Origin: a virus
Length of the DNA stretch: 25,256 nucleotides
IMG/VR virus record: IMGVR_UViG_3300041809_003498
Coordinates: 1 to 25,256 of that record
Reading direction: 5' to 3' (one strand)
The notes beneath the pieces are model-generated. The model made no database searches and was not told where the DNA came from. It was given only the letters and a program-made list of their open reading frames with translations. Position 1 is the stretch's first letter. Each line of letters begins with the position of its first letter. Positions 1 through 6,492 of the stretch are shown here, one piece after another. A program made the translations under genes and the position numbers.

Positions 1-603
1 TCACGGGGTTTTCCTCCGCGAGGCTTGAAAATCTATCGCCTGGGCGGCGACCTCCAGATCATGTGTGGCGCTCTTTCGGATGAGAAATATCTTGACGGTC
101 CCGCCGGGGATATCCGGATGAACCCACGTCTGGAGCAGAACGTCCTCCGACGTGGGCAGCGGCCCGCCAAACTCGGCGTGGACGGCCACCTCCTTCCCCT
201 TGCACCGGAAAGTCCCGCCTTTCACTTGGAAGGTGTCGTCATCCAAGTCCTTCACTCGGGCCTGGGGGTTGGTTCGAGGATTGTCCGCCGGTTCGATCCT
301 GGCCGGCTCGACTTTGCGGATGAGTTCCGGCGGGTGGCCTTTGCCGTCCTGAATCTCCACGGATCGTTCCAGGACAACCTGCCGGGGGTCGACCTCCAAC
401 AATCGCTGGATGAACAGAACCTTCTGCCGGTCCTGGCCGACCTTGCGGGTGCCCTGGAAGGTAACGCTCGCCCCCGGTTCAAAGCTCGCCCAAGCCTGGT
501 ACGTGGGGTTAGCCACCAGCCCGGACGAAACGGATGCACAGCCGGTCGTCCATCCGCTCAGAGCCAGGAGCAACACGCACGCCTGCACGAAGGTCAGTCT
601 CAT
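1..603 (-). CDS. Hypothetical exported or lipoprotein-like protein (host side of the att site)
   Basis: Complete 200-aa ORF; the TGA stop is at the window edge. Residues 1-22 look like a signal peptide: a basic start, a hydrophobic core (VLLLALSG) and Cys22 in the context WTTGC. The Cys with Gly at -1 suggests a lipoprotein, but Thr at -3 fits the lipobox poorly, so ordinary secretion is possible. The mature part is mixed charged and beta-prone, with no family I recognise. It lies left of the tRNA scar and reads away from the phage, so I infer a host gene unrelated to the element. Upstream of the ATG there is only a weak AGG-type ribosome site. Function unknown. Confidence 0.7.
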   Translation of the reverse strand: MRLTFVQACVLLLALSGWTTGCASVSSGLVANPTYQAWASFEPGASVTFQGTRKVGQDRQKVLFIQRLLEVDPRQVVLERSVEIQDGKGHPPELIRKVEPARIEPADNPRTNPQARVKDLDDDTFQVKGGTFRCKGKEVAVHAEFGGPLPTSEDVLLQTWVHPDIPGGTVKIFLIRKSATHDLEVAAQAIDFQASRRKTP

Positions 604-750
604 GGTCGCCTCATTCCGCCAACGATGCTTCGCCCATTATCCCCAAGGCAGCCAGGAATGTCCATAACTCGACGGACGGCACTATCGACGAAAACGCTCA
701 AACACTCCGAGAAATGACTACGTTTGTGACCTGCTTCCAACGATGACTAC

Positions 751-812
751 TGCCGAAGGTGGGAGTCGAACCCACACGCCCACTGAAGGACTCAGGATTT
801 TGAATCCAGCGC
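751..812 (-). tRNA. 3' fragment of tRNA-Leu(CAA), candidate attachment site
   Basis: Read on the minus strand this has an anticodon loop with CAA (positions 802-800), a long class II variable region, a perfect 5-bp T stem (GTGGG/CCCAC around TTCGACT), and the 3' acceptor strand CTTCGGCA at 758-751. CCA is not encoded. The 5' half is missing: beyond 812 there is no D arm with the GG pair. The best acceptor partner (GCGCAAG, 839-833) pairs at only 5 of 7 positions, and the anticodon stem has a T-T mismatch. Phages that integrate into tRNA genes leave exactly such a 3' fragment at one end and a restored tRNA at the other. The geometry places host DNA to the left and the element to the right. Confidence 0.75.
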
Positions 813-841
813 CGACGTTGGCGGATTCTACACTTGCGCAC

Positions 842-872
842 GAAGGCGCACAAGAAGGCGCACAAGAAGGCG
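842..872 (+). repeat. Tandem 12-bp repeat beside the att site
   Basis: GAAGGCGCACAA occurs at 842-853 and 854-865, followed by a partial unit GAAGGCG at 866-872. It begins about 30 bp inside the element from the tRNA fragment. In the frame above it encodes EGAQEGAQEG. Such short direct repeats near an att core can be integrase or excisionase arm sites, but a coding repeat would look the same. Confidence 0.5.
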
Positions 873-999
873 AAGGTGATGACGAACCTCCGTTAGCCGA
901 CGCTGATTTGGCCCAAGTTGCGAGCGCATGGGCCACACTCCCCCAACACATTCGCGCCACAATTCTCACGCTGGTCAACTCGGCCAAGGAGGCCAAGCG

Positions 1000-3606
1000 A
1001 TGACCAGCACCCCGCACAAACCGACTCCTTCGGCAACATGCCATCCTCAAGAGGGCCGGGATAAGAACAAGATTCATGCCGAGAACATCCCGGTATGTCT
1101 CAAGCAACTGCCCCGATGGGTCTGCTGGCGGTACGAGAATCACGGCAAGCCCAAACTGGACAAGGTTCCTATCGACCCCAAGACCGGCAACCGGGCCAGC
1201 AGCACGGACCCGGCGACATGGACGACGTTTGAGGAGGCGTTGGCGACATTCCAGCAGTCTGACGATCTGGACGGAATCGGCTTCGTGTTTGCCGCCGGCG
1301 GCGGCGACTGCGGCGTGGACTTAGACAAGAGCATCGACCCGACAACGGGGCTACTCAAGCCGTGGGCTCGACAGTTTGTAGACCAATTGAATTCCTACAC
1401 GGAGATTTCACCGTCCGGCACAGGGGTTAAGGTTTTCATCCGTGCATCCAAACCGGGCGACCGCTGCCGAACGGCATATCAGGACGGCGAGGTTGAGATA
1501 TACGACTCTGGCCGATTTTTCACCGTAACGACGCAACGGATGGACGGACTCAGCGCCGCTGTCGAGGAACGCCAGGCACAACTTGAAGAGATATACGCTA
1601 CCGTCTTCGGCGATTCCAAGCCCGCCAGCAAGTCGCAACCTCCGCCGCCGACAGGCCAGGCGCCAGCGATCAGCGATGACGAAATTATCAGATTGGCCTG
1701 TTCCAGCCGCAAGCTCGGCGCGAAGTTCACGGCGCTGTGGGCTGGGCAATGGGAGAACCGCTTCACTTCGGCCAGCGAAGCCGACTCGTCCCTGGTCTTC
1801 ATGTTGGCGTTCTACACCAAGGACGCGGCCCAGCTTGACCGCATCTTTCGGCGGTCGGGCCTGAAACGGGACAAATGGGACGAACAGCGCGGCGAGAACA
1901 CCTATGGCCAGGAGACGATCCGCAAGGCGCTGGAACTCGTGACCGAACAGTACCAGCCGCGGAAGAAAGACCGCAAGCCGCCAGTCGGCCCAGCATTACC
2001 CTCCGTGCCGGCAAACGGGAACCTGCCGCAGATTATCATCGATAATATCCAACTTAGCGACCTGACGGCCGCGGGAATAAACGCCCTTCGACGCGCGAAC
2101 GTCCCGCCCATCATTTTCGTACGCTCCGGGGCGTTGAGCCGCGTGACCCCGGACGAAAAGGGCCAGCCCGCAATCGAGCAGGTCGATAAGGCGAAATTGC
2201 GGGCGCGGCTCACCGTCGTGTCCGTGTTCTTCAGCATCGGCAAGAAGGACAATCTGGTCGGCACGAATCCGCCCTTGGCCCTGTGCGAGAATATCCTGGC
2301 CCAGGGAGCGTGGCACTTCCCGCCGCTGATTGGCGTGGCTCGCTCGCCGATCCTGCGCCGCGACGGCACGATCTGCACGAAACCTGGATATGATGCTGAG
2401 TCGCAACTCTATTATTGGCCCGACCTCGGACTGGTCGTTCCGCCGATTCCTAACAACCCCTCCGTCGATGAAGTGAAGGTAGCCAAGGGTGCCCTTATCG
2501 ACCTGATAGTGGAGTTTCCGTTCGCGGACGCCGCCGGCATCCCCAATGCCATAGCTATCCTGCTGACGATCCTCATGCGCTCGGTTATCTCCGGGCATGT
2601 GCCCTTGGCCATCGTGGACGCGCCGTTGCAGGGCACCGGCAAGACGTTGATGGTGACGGTCTTGGGCATAGTCGCCATCGGCCTCGTTTGTGGGGAGTCG
2701 ATTCCCGACAAGCAGAATGCCGACGAGTGGCGGAAGAAGATCACATCGGTGTTGTTGAAGGGTATGCCGTTGGTGCTGTTGGACAACGTGCCCGACAACA
2801 GCACCATCGACGCCCCGCCCCTAGCGGCAATGTTGACGACGCACATATGGTCCGACCGCATCCTGGGCAAGACAGAAAGTGTACAGTTACCCGCCCGGTC
2901 GGTATGGGTCGCCACCGGCAACAACCTCCGAGTCGCCGGCGATATGCCCCGGCGCTGTTACACCATCCGCATGGACGCCAACACGGAAAAGCCATGGACG
3001 CGAACTAAATTCAAGCACCCCGACATCGAGGAATACGCGGTGACCAACCGTGGCCGTCTCCTGGCCGCCGCCTTCACCCTGATCCGCGCCTGGTATGCCG
3101 CGGGCAAGCCCAAGGCCAATGTGCCAGCCTTCGGCAGCTTCCAAGAGTGGGCAGACACCATCGGCAGCGTGCTGGCGCACGCGGGCATCAAGGGATTCCT
3201 GGCCAACCTCGACGATGTGCGGGCCATCCAGGACGAAGACACGCTCCAATGGCAGGCGTTCTTTGCCGCCTGGTGGAACTTGTTCGCCGAGCGTACGAAG
3301 ACGGCGGATGATATCGCCCAGCGCATTCTTGAGGACAAGATGCACAGCGACATTCCCTTGCCTGATACCCTGCTGGTCAATCTGGACAAGGGGGATGGTG
3401 CGCTGAAGCGTTCTCTTGGCCATAACCTATCCCGCCTGACGGGGCGCCTCTTCGATGGGCGCAAGCTGTGCGACGCGGGCACGGACGCGCATCGCAAGGT
3501 GCGCACATGGCGATTGAGCCCTCAAAATGGGTCGATTCCGGGGGGCGCAACCCCGCTATCCCCGCACAACCCCGCAGCTAACCCCGCAGACGGAGGCGAG
3601 CAATGA
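1000..3606 (+). CDS. Primase-polymerase / P-loop ATPase replication protein
   Basis: The start is the ATG at 1000 rather than upstream in-frame codons: AAGGAGG at 986-992 lies 7 nt before it, and it overlaps the preceding stop. This gives 868 aa. The N-terminal ~190 residues match archaeo-eukaryotic primases of the NrS-1/prim-pol type: GVDLDK with metal-binding D107 and D109, SPSGTGVKVF near 137-146, and EIYDSGRFFTVTT near 166-178. A proline-rich linker follows. The C-terminal half is a P-loop ATPase: Walker A APLQGTGKT (K548), Walker B LVLLDN (D595), then a sensor-like ATGNNL...GDMPRR region. The inferred role is primer synthesis and helicase loading or unwinding at the phage origin, acting in the cytoplasm on DNA. 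The C-terminal tail carries asparagine/proline-rich repeats because it overlaps the AACCCCGC array. Confidence 0.85.
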   Translation: MTSTPHKPTPSATCHPQEGRDKNKIHAENIPVCLKQLPRWVCWRYENHGKPKLDKVPIDPKTGNRASSTDPATWTTFEEALATFQQSDDLDGIGFVFAAGGGDCGVDLDKSIDPTTGLLKPWARQFVDQLNSYTEISPSGTGVKVFIRASKPGDRCRTAYQDGEVEIYDSGRFFTVTTQRMDGLSAAVEERQAQLEEIYATVFGDSKPASKSQPPPPTGQAPAISDDEIIRLACSSRKLGAKFTALWAGQWENRFTSASEADSSLVFMLAFYTKDAAQLDRIFRRSGLKRDKWDEQRGENTYGQETIRKALELVTEQYQPRKKDRKPPVGPALPSVPANGNLPQIIIDNIQLSDLTAAGINALRRANVPPIIFVRSGALSRVTPDEKGQPAIEQVDKAKLRARLTVVSVFFSIGKKDNLVGTNPPLALCENILAQGAWHFPPLIGVARSPILRRDGTICTKPGYDAESQLYYWPDLGLVVPPIPNNPSVDEVKVAKGALIDLIVEFPFADAAGIPNAIAILLTILMRSVISGHVPLAIVDAPLQGTGKTLMVTVLGIVAIGLVCGESIPDKQNADEWRKKITSVLLKGMPLVLLDNVPDNSTIDAPPLAAMLTTHIWSDRILGKTESVQLPARSVWVATGNNLRVAGDMPRRCYTIRMDANTEKPWTRTKFKHPDIEEYAVTNRGRLLAAAFTLIRAWYAAGKPKANVPAFGSFQEWADTIGSVLAHAGIKGFLANLDDVRAIQDEDTLQWQAFFAAWWNLFAERTKTADDIAQRILEDKMHSDIPLPDTLLVNLDKGDGALKRSLGHNLSRLTGRLFDGRKLCDAGTDAHRKVRTWRLSPQNGSIPGGATPLSPHNPAANPADGGEQ

Positions 3607-3730
3607 CAACGACTTACAACGATTTGCGGGTAAGGCGGGGATATTTCGTCAATGCTACACGTATACGCGCGCGCACACGCGAGATGTTGAACGGGCTGGA
3701 AATAACCCCGCATAACCCCGCTAACCCCGC
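3549..3730 (+). repeat. AACCCCGC repeat clusters, possible replication origin iterons
   Basis: Exact AACCCCGC units begin at 3549, 3568, 3580, 3704, 3714 and 3723. ATCCCCGC is at 3558, and the inverted unit GCGGGGAT is at 3635-3642. Spacing within clusters is 9-12 bp, close to one helical turn. The two clusters lie either side of the primase stop and the next gene's start, and they force repeated PHNPAANP/PHNPANPAN peptides in two different proteins. Repetition at DNA level across two genes suggests a binding-site array. Location next to the replication gene suggests an origin, which is inference. Confidence 0.55.
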
Positions 3731-3878
3731 AAACCGTCCGTGCCACTATCATCTGGCCATCAATCCAGCAAGGCCAAAAGGTACTACCGGCGACGTGCAG
3801 GCCTGCGACCGTGACGGGGACGGTTCCGCGGCGGGTTTGTTTCGTTCGACGGCGCACACACAAGGCAAGGAGGCGTAA
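3603..3878 (+). CDS. Hypothetical 91-aa protein downstream of the primase
   Basis: The ATG overlaps the primase stop (ATGA) and GGAGG at 3592-3596 lies 6 nt upstream, so translation is plausible. The product is basic near the N terminus (RVRR, RIRARTRE), then asparagine/proline-rich (PHNPANPAN), with no recognisable domain. Much of its sequence is dictated by the AACCCCGC repeats and the alternating tract, so the frame may be kept open by the DNA element rather than by protein function. It could also be a small DNA-binding replication accessory. Confidence 0.45.
   Translation: MTTTYNDLRVRRGYFVNATRIRARTREMLNGLEITPHNPANPANRPCHYHLAINPARPKGTTGDVQACDRDGDGSAAGLFRSTAHTQGKEA
3656..3681. other. 26-nt alternating purine/pyrimidine tract (Z-DNA-prone)
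   Basis: Every base from 3656 to 3681 alternates pyrimidine and purine, with the core CGCGCGCGC at 3666-3674. It sits between the two AACCCCGC clusters, inside the small gene at 3603-3878, where it encodes an arginine/threonine-rich stretch (ATRIRARTRE). Such tracts adopt Z-DNA under negative supercoiling. Whether this is functional or a product of arginine codons is unknown. Confidence 0.45.
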
Positions 3879-3881
3879 GCC

Positions 3882-4370
3882 ATGAATATCGAGCAGTGGG
3901 AAATCGACCGTGTAAAGCCCTATGACAAGAACCCCCGCCGCAACGACAAGGCGGTGGACGCCGTGGCGAAGTCCATCAGCGAATACGGTTGGCGGCAGCC
4001 GATCGTTGTGGACAAGGACGGCGTGATTGTCGTCGGCCACACGCGGTACAAGGCGGCGCTCAAGCTGGGCCTCAAGACCGTGCCCGTTCACGTTGCCGCG
4101 GACCTGACGCCCCAGCAGGCGCGGGCCTACCGCATCGCCGACAACCGGACGAACGAGGCGGCCGAGTGGGACGTGGACCTCCTGCCCATCGAACTCGGCG
4201 AGCTTCGGGGCAACGGTGTTGATCTGAAGCTCCTGGGCTTCACCGACAAGGAACTGGCCGAGTACCTCAAGGAGTTCGACACCAACCTTGAAGGCGGCGA
4301 GGGCGACGCCGAAGAGACCGCCGAAACCATCCGCTGCCCCAAGTGCGGGCACGAATTCCCCTTGGAGTGA
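3882..4370 (+). CDS. ParB-like N-terminal domain protein with C-terminal zinc knuckle
   Basis: 162 aa; AAGGAGG at 3867-3873 lies 8 nt before the ATG. Residues 1-95 form a ParB/sulfiredoxin-like fold: PYDKNPRRND, then the signature GHTRYKAA at 52-59, then LTPQQARAYRIADNRTNE. This subtype is the one often fused to, or encoded beside, phage adenine/cytosine-N4 DNA methylases; here no methylase follows. Residues 96-135 are helical and acidic. The C terminus carries one CPKCGHEF knuckle (C152, C155), half of a normal zinc ribbon. Possible roles are DNA binding or nucleotide hydrolysis in modification, packaging or segregation. The last 52 bp are duplicated at 4855-4906, so its end marks an insertion point. 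Confidence 0.8.
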   Translation: MNIEQWEIDRVKPYDKNPRRNDKAVDAVAKSISEYGWRQPIVVDKDGVIVVGHTRYKAALKLGLKTVPVHVAADLTPQQARAYRIADNRTNEAAEWDVDLLPIELGELRGNGVDLKLLGFTDKELAEYLKEFDTNLEGGEGDAEETAETIRCPKCGHEFPLE

Positions 4371-4371
4371 A
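4320..4371 (+). repeat. 52-bp direct repeat, left copy
   Basis: This covers the codons for AETIRCPKCGHEFPLE, the stop of the ParB-like gene and two further bases. It matches 4855-4906 at 51 of 52 positions by my reading; the only difference is T versus C in the CCCC(T/C)TGG segment. It forms the left edge of the lower-GC insert. Confidence 0.9.
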
Positions 4372-4854
4372 GTCGTGAGGAGCGTGTCAGCACACAACAC
4401 AGAACCGTCAGATAGCTGGAATCCGGGATTCTGCCGTATCCGGTATTACTTTCGTGAAGACGCAGGTCTTGTGCCCGATATGGCTCTTGACATCCCAAAC
4501 CATGTGCTCAATTCGGACCACTTCGAGAGCCCCTTTCACAAGATCGCTAGCGCCTTCCCAACATCGTGGGTTAAGGATGTCGCCAGTGTGTATGGCTCCA
4601 AAAGGCGTCTGTCCATCAAAGGAAACCAATACATCATGGCCGCTGCCTGGTTCGTAGATTTCGAGGTAATACTGCACTGGTTTGAATCCGCTCATGACCT
4701 GGTCTCCTGGCTGCAAGGAATCGTGCAAACTATCCACAAGGCTTCTTTCCGAAACCAACTACTCGCGAAAAGAAACCCCACCATGTAGTTAATACTAACC
4801 GAGAAACTGAATACCTACAAGTGGTTCAGTGCCGAAACTGTTGTCGCGGTGATT
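4372..4854. other. Inserted accessory segment between 52-bp direct repeats
   Basis: About 483 bp, visibly richer in A and T than its neighbours, lying exactly between two copies of the ParB gene's 3' end. Without the insert and one repeat, the ParB-like stop would be followed after 4 bp by the radical SAM ATG, the tight spacing seen elsewhere here. No transposase, integrase or terminal inverted repeat is visible. I read it as captured cargo that brought or duplicated the target gene's 3' end. A collapsed tandem gene duplication is the alternative. Confidence 0.5.
4408..4758 (-). CDS. Hypothetical small protein, opposite strand to the phage genes
   Basis: An open frame of up to 116 aa from a TTG at 4758, directly after an in-frame TAG. 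A better start is the ATG at 4695-4693 (95 aa, MSGFKPVQYYLEIYEPGSG), which has AGGAG on the minus strand 8 nt upstream. Composition is protein-like, with many Asp, Gly, Val and Glu and few Trp: YYLEIYEPGSG, VSFDGQTPF, AIHTGDILNPRCW and VEHMVWD-like strands suggest a compact beta-rich fold. I do not recognise a family. It is the only right-hand gene on the minus strand and sits in the repeat-bounded insert, so it behaves like a moron. A plus-strand frame over the same bases (GTG at 4375 to 4788, 137 aa) cannot be excluded. Confidence 0.5.
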   Translation of the reverse strand: MVSERSLVDSLHDSLQPGDQVMSGFKPVQYYLEIYEPGSGHDVLVSFDGQTPFGAIHTGDILNPRCWEGASDLVKGALEVVRIEHMVWDVKSHIGHKTCVFTKVIPDTAESRIPAI

Positions 4855-4906
4855 GCCGAAACCATCCGCTGCCCCAAGTGCGGGCACGAATTCCCCCTGG
4901 AGTGAA
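4855..4906 (+). repeat. 52-bp direct repeat, right copy
   Basis: Second copy of 4320-4371 (51 of 52 identical). Here it is not attached to a full ParB gene; only a short frame without a good start leads into it. Its GGAG at 4899-4902 serves as the SD for the radical SAM gene, 7 nt before the ATG at 4910. The duplication therefore preserved both the end of one gene and the ribosome site of the next. Confidence 0.9.
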
Positions 4907-4909
4907 ACC

Positions 4910-6307
4910 ATGAGCGTCGAAGTCGCCGTCTACGTCCAATCCAAGTACGCCAAGCCCGCCTACACGGTCGAAAGCTACAACGTCCGCGCCTGGCCCGGCC
5001 TGGAAATGATCTGCCATGCTTTGCGTCAAGCCGGGATCGAGGTGGACTACTGCTCATCCGCCACGGCCGGGCGGTACAAGGTCGTGCTGGTGTCCATCAC
5101 GTCCGGCTGCGACTGGTATCCCTTCGTCGGCGAGCGGCTGGGCTGGCCCAAGACCGTCAAGCCGACCATCATCGCCGGCGGCGCGGGCTTGTTGAACGTC
5201 CGGCCGTTCCTCCGATGGTGCGATACCTTCTGCCTGGGCCGGTCGGAGGAGTACGTCGTGCCGGTGGTCCGGGCGGCGCTGGCCGGGGAACGATACGAGC
5301 ACCCCTCCGTCATCCACACGGCCGACTTCGACGTGAACAAGGCGTACACCATCGACGCCGGCGACGGCCTGTATCCGCACGCGGTCCCGCTGGCCAACGG
5401 CAAGACATGGCAGGAATCGGCCTATGGCTGCCAGCGGAAGTGCATGTTCTGCGCGTACACCTGGCACAGGCGGCACGTCGGCGGCCTGCAAAACGAAGCA
5501 GGCGCCGGCGATGTCCTTTGGGGCGGATCGGCAGAGAAGACCATCTTCGAGCTTGACCTCGCCAACCCGGACACGTGGGGCCTGCCCAAGCTGCGGATCG
5601 TGGGCCTCGATGGGTTCTCGGAGCGGTTGCGGCGGATGGTGAACAAGCCGATCACACGCGACATGCTCCGGGGCTTCTTCCGGGGCCTGGCGGCGGCGAA
5701 GGTAGCGCCGAACCACATGAAGATATACAACATCGTCGGCTACCCCACGGAAACCGAGGCCGACTGGTTCGAGTTCCTTGAAGACATTACCGTCGGGGAT
5801 GAAGGCTGGACGAAGATCGATCCCCAATGGGGCATCGAGGTCCACTCCACGCCGTTCCGCCCCATGCCGGCGACGCCCTGCGCGTGCTGGCCGATGAATC
5901 CGACCAACTACCGCGGCCGGATCGTCAAGGTACTCAGCCAGGGCAAGCATCGCGAGTACAAGGGCATTTTCTATCGCGGCAATCGGTTCTGGGCGGCAGA
6001 GAGCCGCGGCACCGAGAGCCTGCCGACGGTCATTATGGACGCCTTGGTGCTTCGCGGCGTGGAAGATGACTCCGAGGTAATCGCCAGCATTGCCACGTCT
6101 GCAAAATTCCGCGGCGCGTCGATGTCGCATAGGGCGGCCATGCTGGAGCGGCACGTCGATGTCGCCCGCCTGTTCGGCGCGTACACCTGGGACACACTGC
6201 CGACGCGGTATCTCACCAGCTACACGGCAACCGACAAACTGAAGGGCATGGACACCGTGGCGCGTGAACGGGCCGGCAAGCCATGGCCGGGAAGTGAGGG
6301 CGCTTGA
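4910..6307 (+). CDS. Radical SAM protein with an N-terminal B12-binding-like region
   Basis: The start is the ATG at 4910 (465 aa), with GGAG 7 nt upstream; upstream in-frame codons fall in the repeat. The [4Fe-4S]-SAM motif is CQRKCMFC at 174-181 (CX3CX2C). Residues 1-150 look like the Rossmann-type B12-binding half of cobalamin radical SAM enzymes (AWPGLEMICHALRQAG, VVLVSITSGCDW, PTIIAGGAG), but I see no DxHxxG motif, so cobalamin may not be bound. Strands such as KIYNIVGYPTET continue the SAM barrel. Radical SAM enzymes cut SAM to a 5'-deoxyadenosyl radical; the substrate here is unknown. Its place between a ParB-like gene and the terminase suggests modification of phage DNA or of a packaging component, which is speculation. 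Confidence 0.75.
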   Translation: MSVEVAVYVQSKYAKPAYTVESYNVRAWPGLEMICHALRQAGIEVDYCSSATAGRYKVVLVSITSGCDWYPFVGERLGWPKTVKPTIIAGGAGLLNVRPFLRWCDTFCLGRSEEYVVPVVRAALAGERYEHPSVIHTADFDVNKAYTIDAGDGLYPHAVPLANGKTWQESAYGCQRKCMFCAYTWHRRHVGGLQNEAGAGDVLWGGSAEKTIFELDLANPDTWGLPKLRIVGLDGFSERLRRMVNKPITRDMLRGFFRGLAAAKVAPNHMKIYNIVGYPTETEADWFEFLEDITVGDEGWTKIDPQWGIEVHSTPFRPMPATPCACWPMNPTNYRGRIVKVLSQGKHREYKGIFYRGNRFWAAESRGTESLPTVIMDALVLRGVEDDSEVIASIATSAKFRGASMSHRAAMLERHVDVARLFGAYTWDTLPTRYLTSYTATDKLKGMDTVARERAGKPWPGSEGA

Positions 6308-6492
6308 GCGAGGAACTGGACATCCGGTCCCTGTCGGTCACGGCCGCGGCGAAGCTGCTGAAGGTGCAGGCCAAGACCGTCCGCGAACAGATCCGCCGTG
6401 GCCTGCCGCTGGTGGGCGGCAAGGTTGACTTGATCGTCTACGGGGCCTGGCTCAACCGGCAGGAGGAGCGAAAGAAGGCCAATGGCGCTTGA
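6304..6492 (+). CDS. Small HTH protein in the small-terminase position
   Basis: 62 aa from a TTG start overlapping the preceding TGA (TTGA). Residues 10-34 (LSVTAAAKLLKVQAKTVREQ onward) form a MerR/excisionase-type helix-turn-helix, followed by a short wing (GGKVDLIVYGAWLNRQ) and a basic tail. It overlaps the large terminase gene by 11 nt. Lambda gpNu1 carries a similar winged HTH at its N terminus and recognises cos DNA. This protein is much shorter than gpNu1 and would lack the terminase-contacting part. Small terminase subunit is the likeliest role by position; an excisionase-like regulator is the alternative. Confidence 0.5.
   Translation: MSEELDIRSLSVTAAAKLLKVQAKTVREQIRRGLPLVGGKVDLIVYGAWLNRQEERKKANGA

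Larger units (their letters stand above)
743..1003 (+). pseudogene. Hybrid reading frame through att: orphan integrase C-terminal tail
   Basis: An 86-aa frame that starts on the host side, translates the antisense of the tRNA fragment (GGSRTHTP... LRILNPA) and then enters element DNA. Its last ~35 residues (PLADADLAQVASAWATLPQ onward) resemble the short helical tails I associate with some tyrosine integrases whose 3' end overlaps attP; this is from memory. No catalytic integrase domain is present. I infer that in the circular phage an integrase gene at the far right end reads through attP into this tail, and that integration separates the two. There is no ribosome site before 743, so expression here is doubtful. 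It ends by ATGA overlap with the primase gene. Confidence 0.45.

Noticed and set aside
751-839. A complete, functional tRNA-Leu gene
   Set aside because: The length (89 nt) would fit, but the D arm lacks the GG pair and stem, the acceptor pairs at only 5 of 7 positions and the anticodon stem has a mismatch. Only the 3' portion is tRNA-like.
3522-4400. A 292-codon minus-strand frame across the primase end and ParB-like gene
   Set aside because: It is opposite two plus-strand genes with recognisable motifs and good SDs, and has no ribosome site; a GC-content shadow.
4375-4788. Plus-strand 137-aa gene in the insert
   Set aside because: It has a plausible SD and GTG, but about 5% Trp and much His/Phe, typical of a complement of a real gene. 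The minus frame is preferred; not fully excluded.
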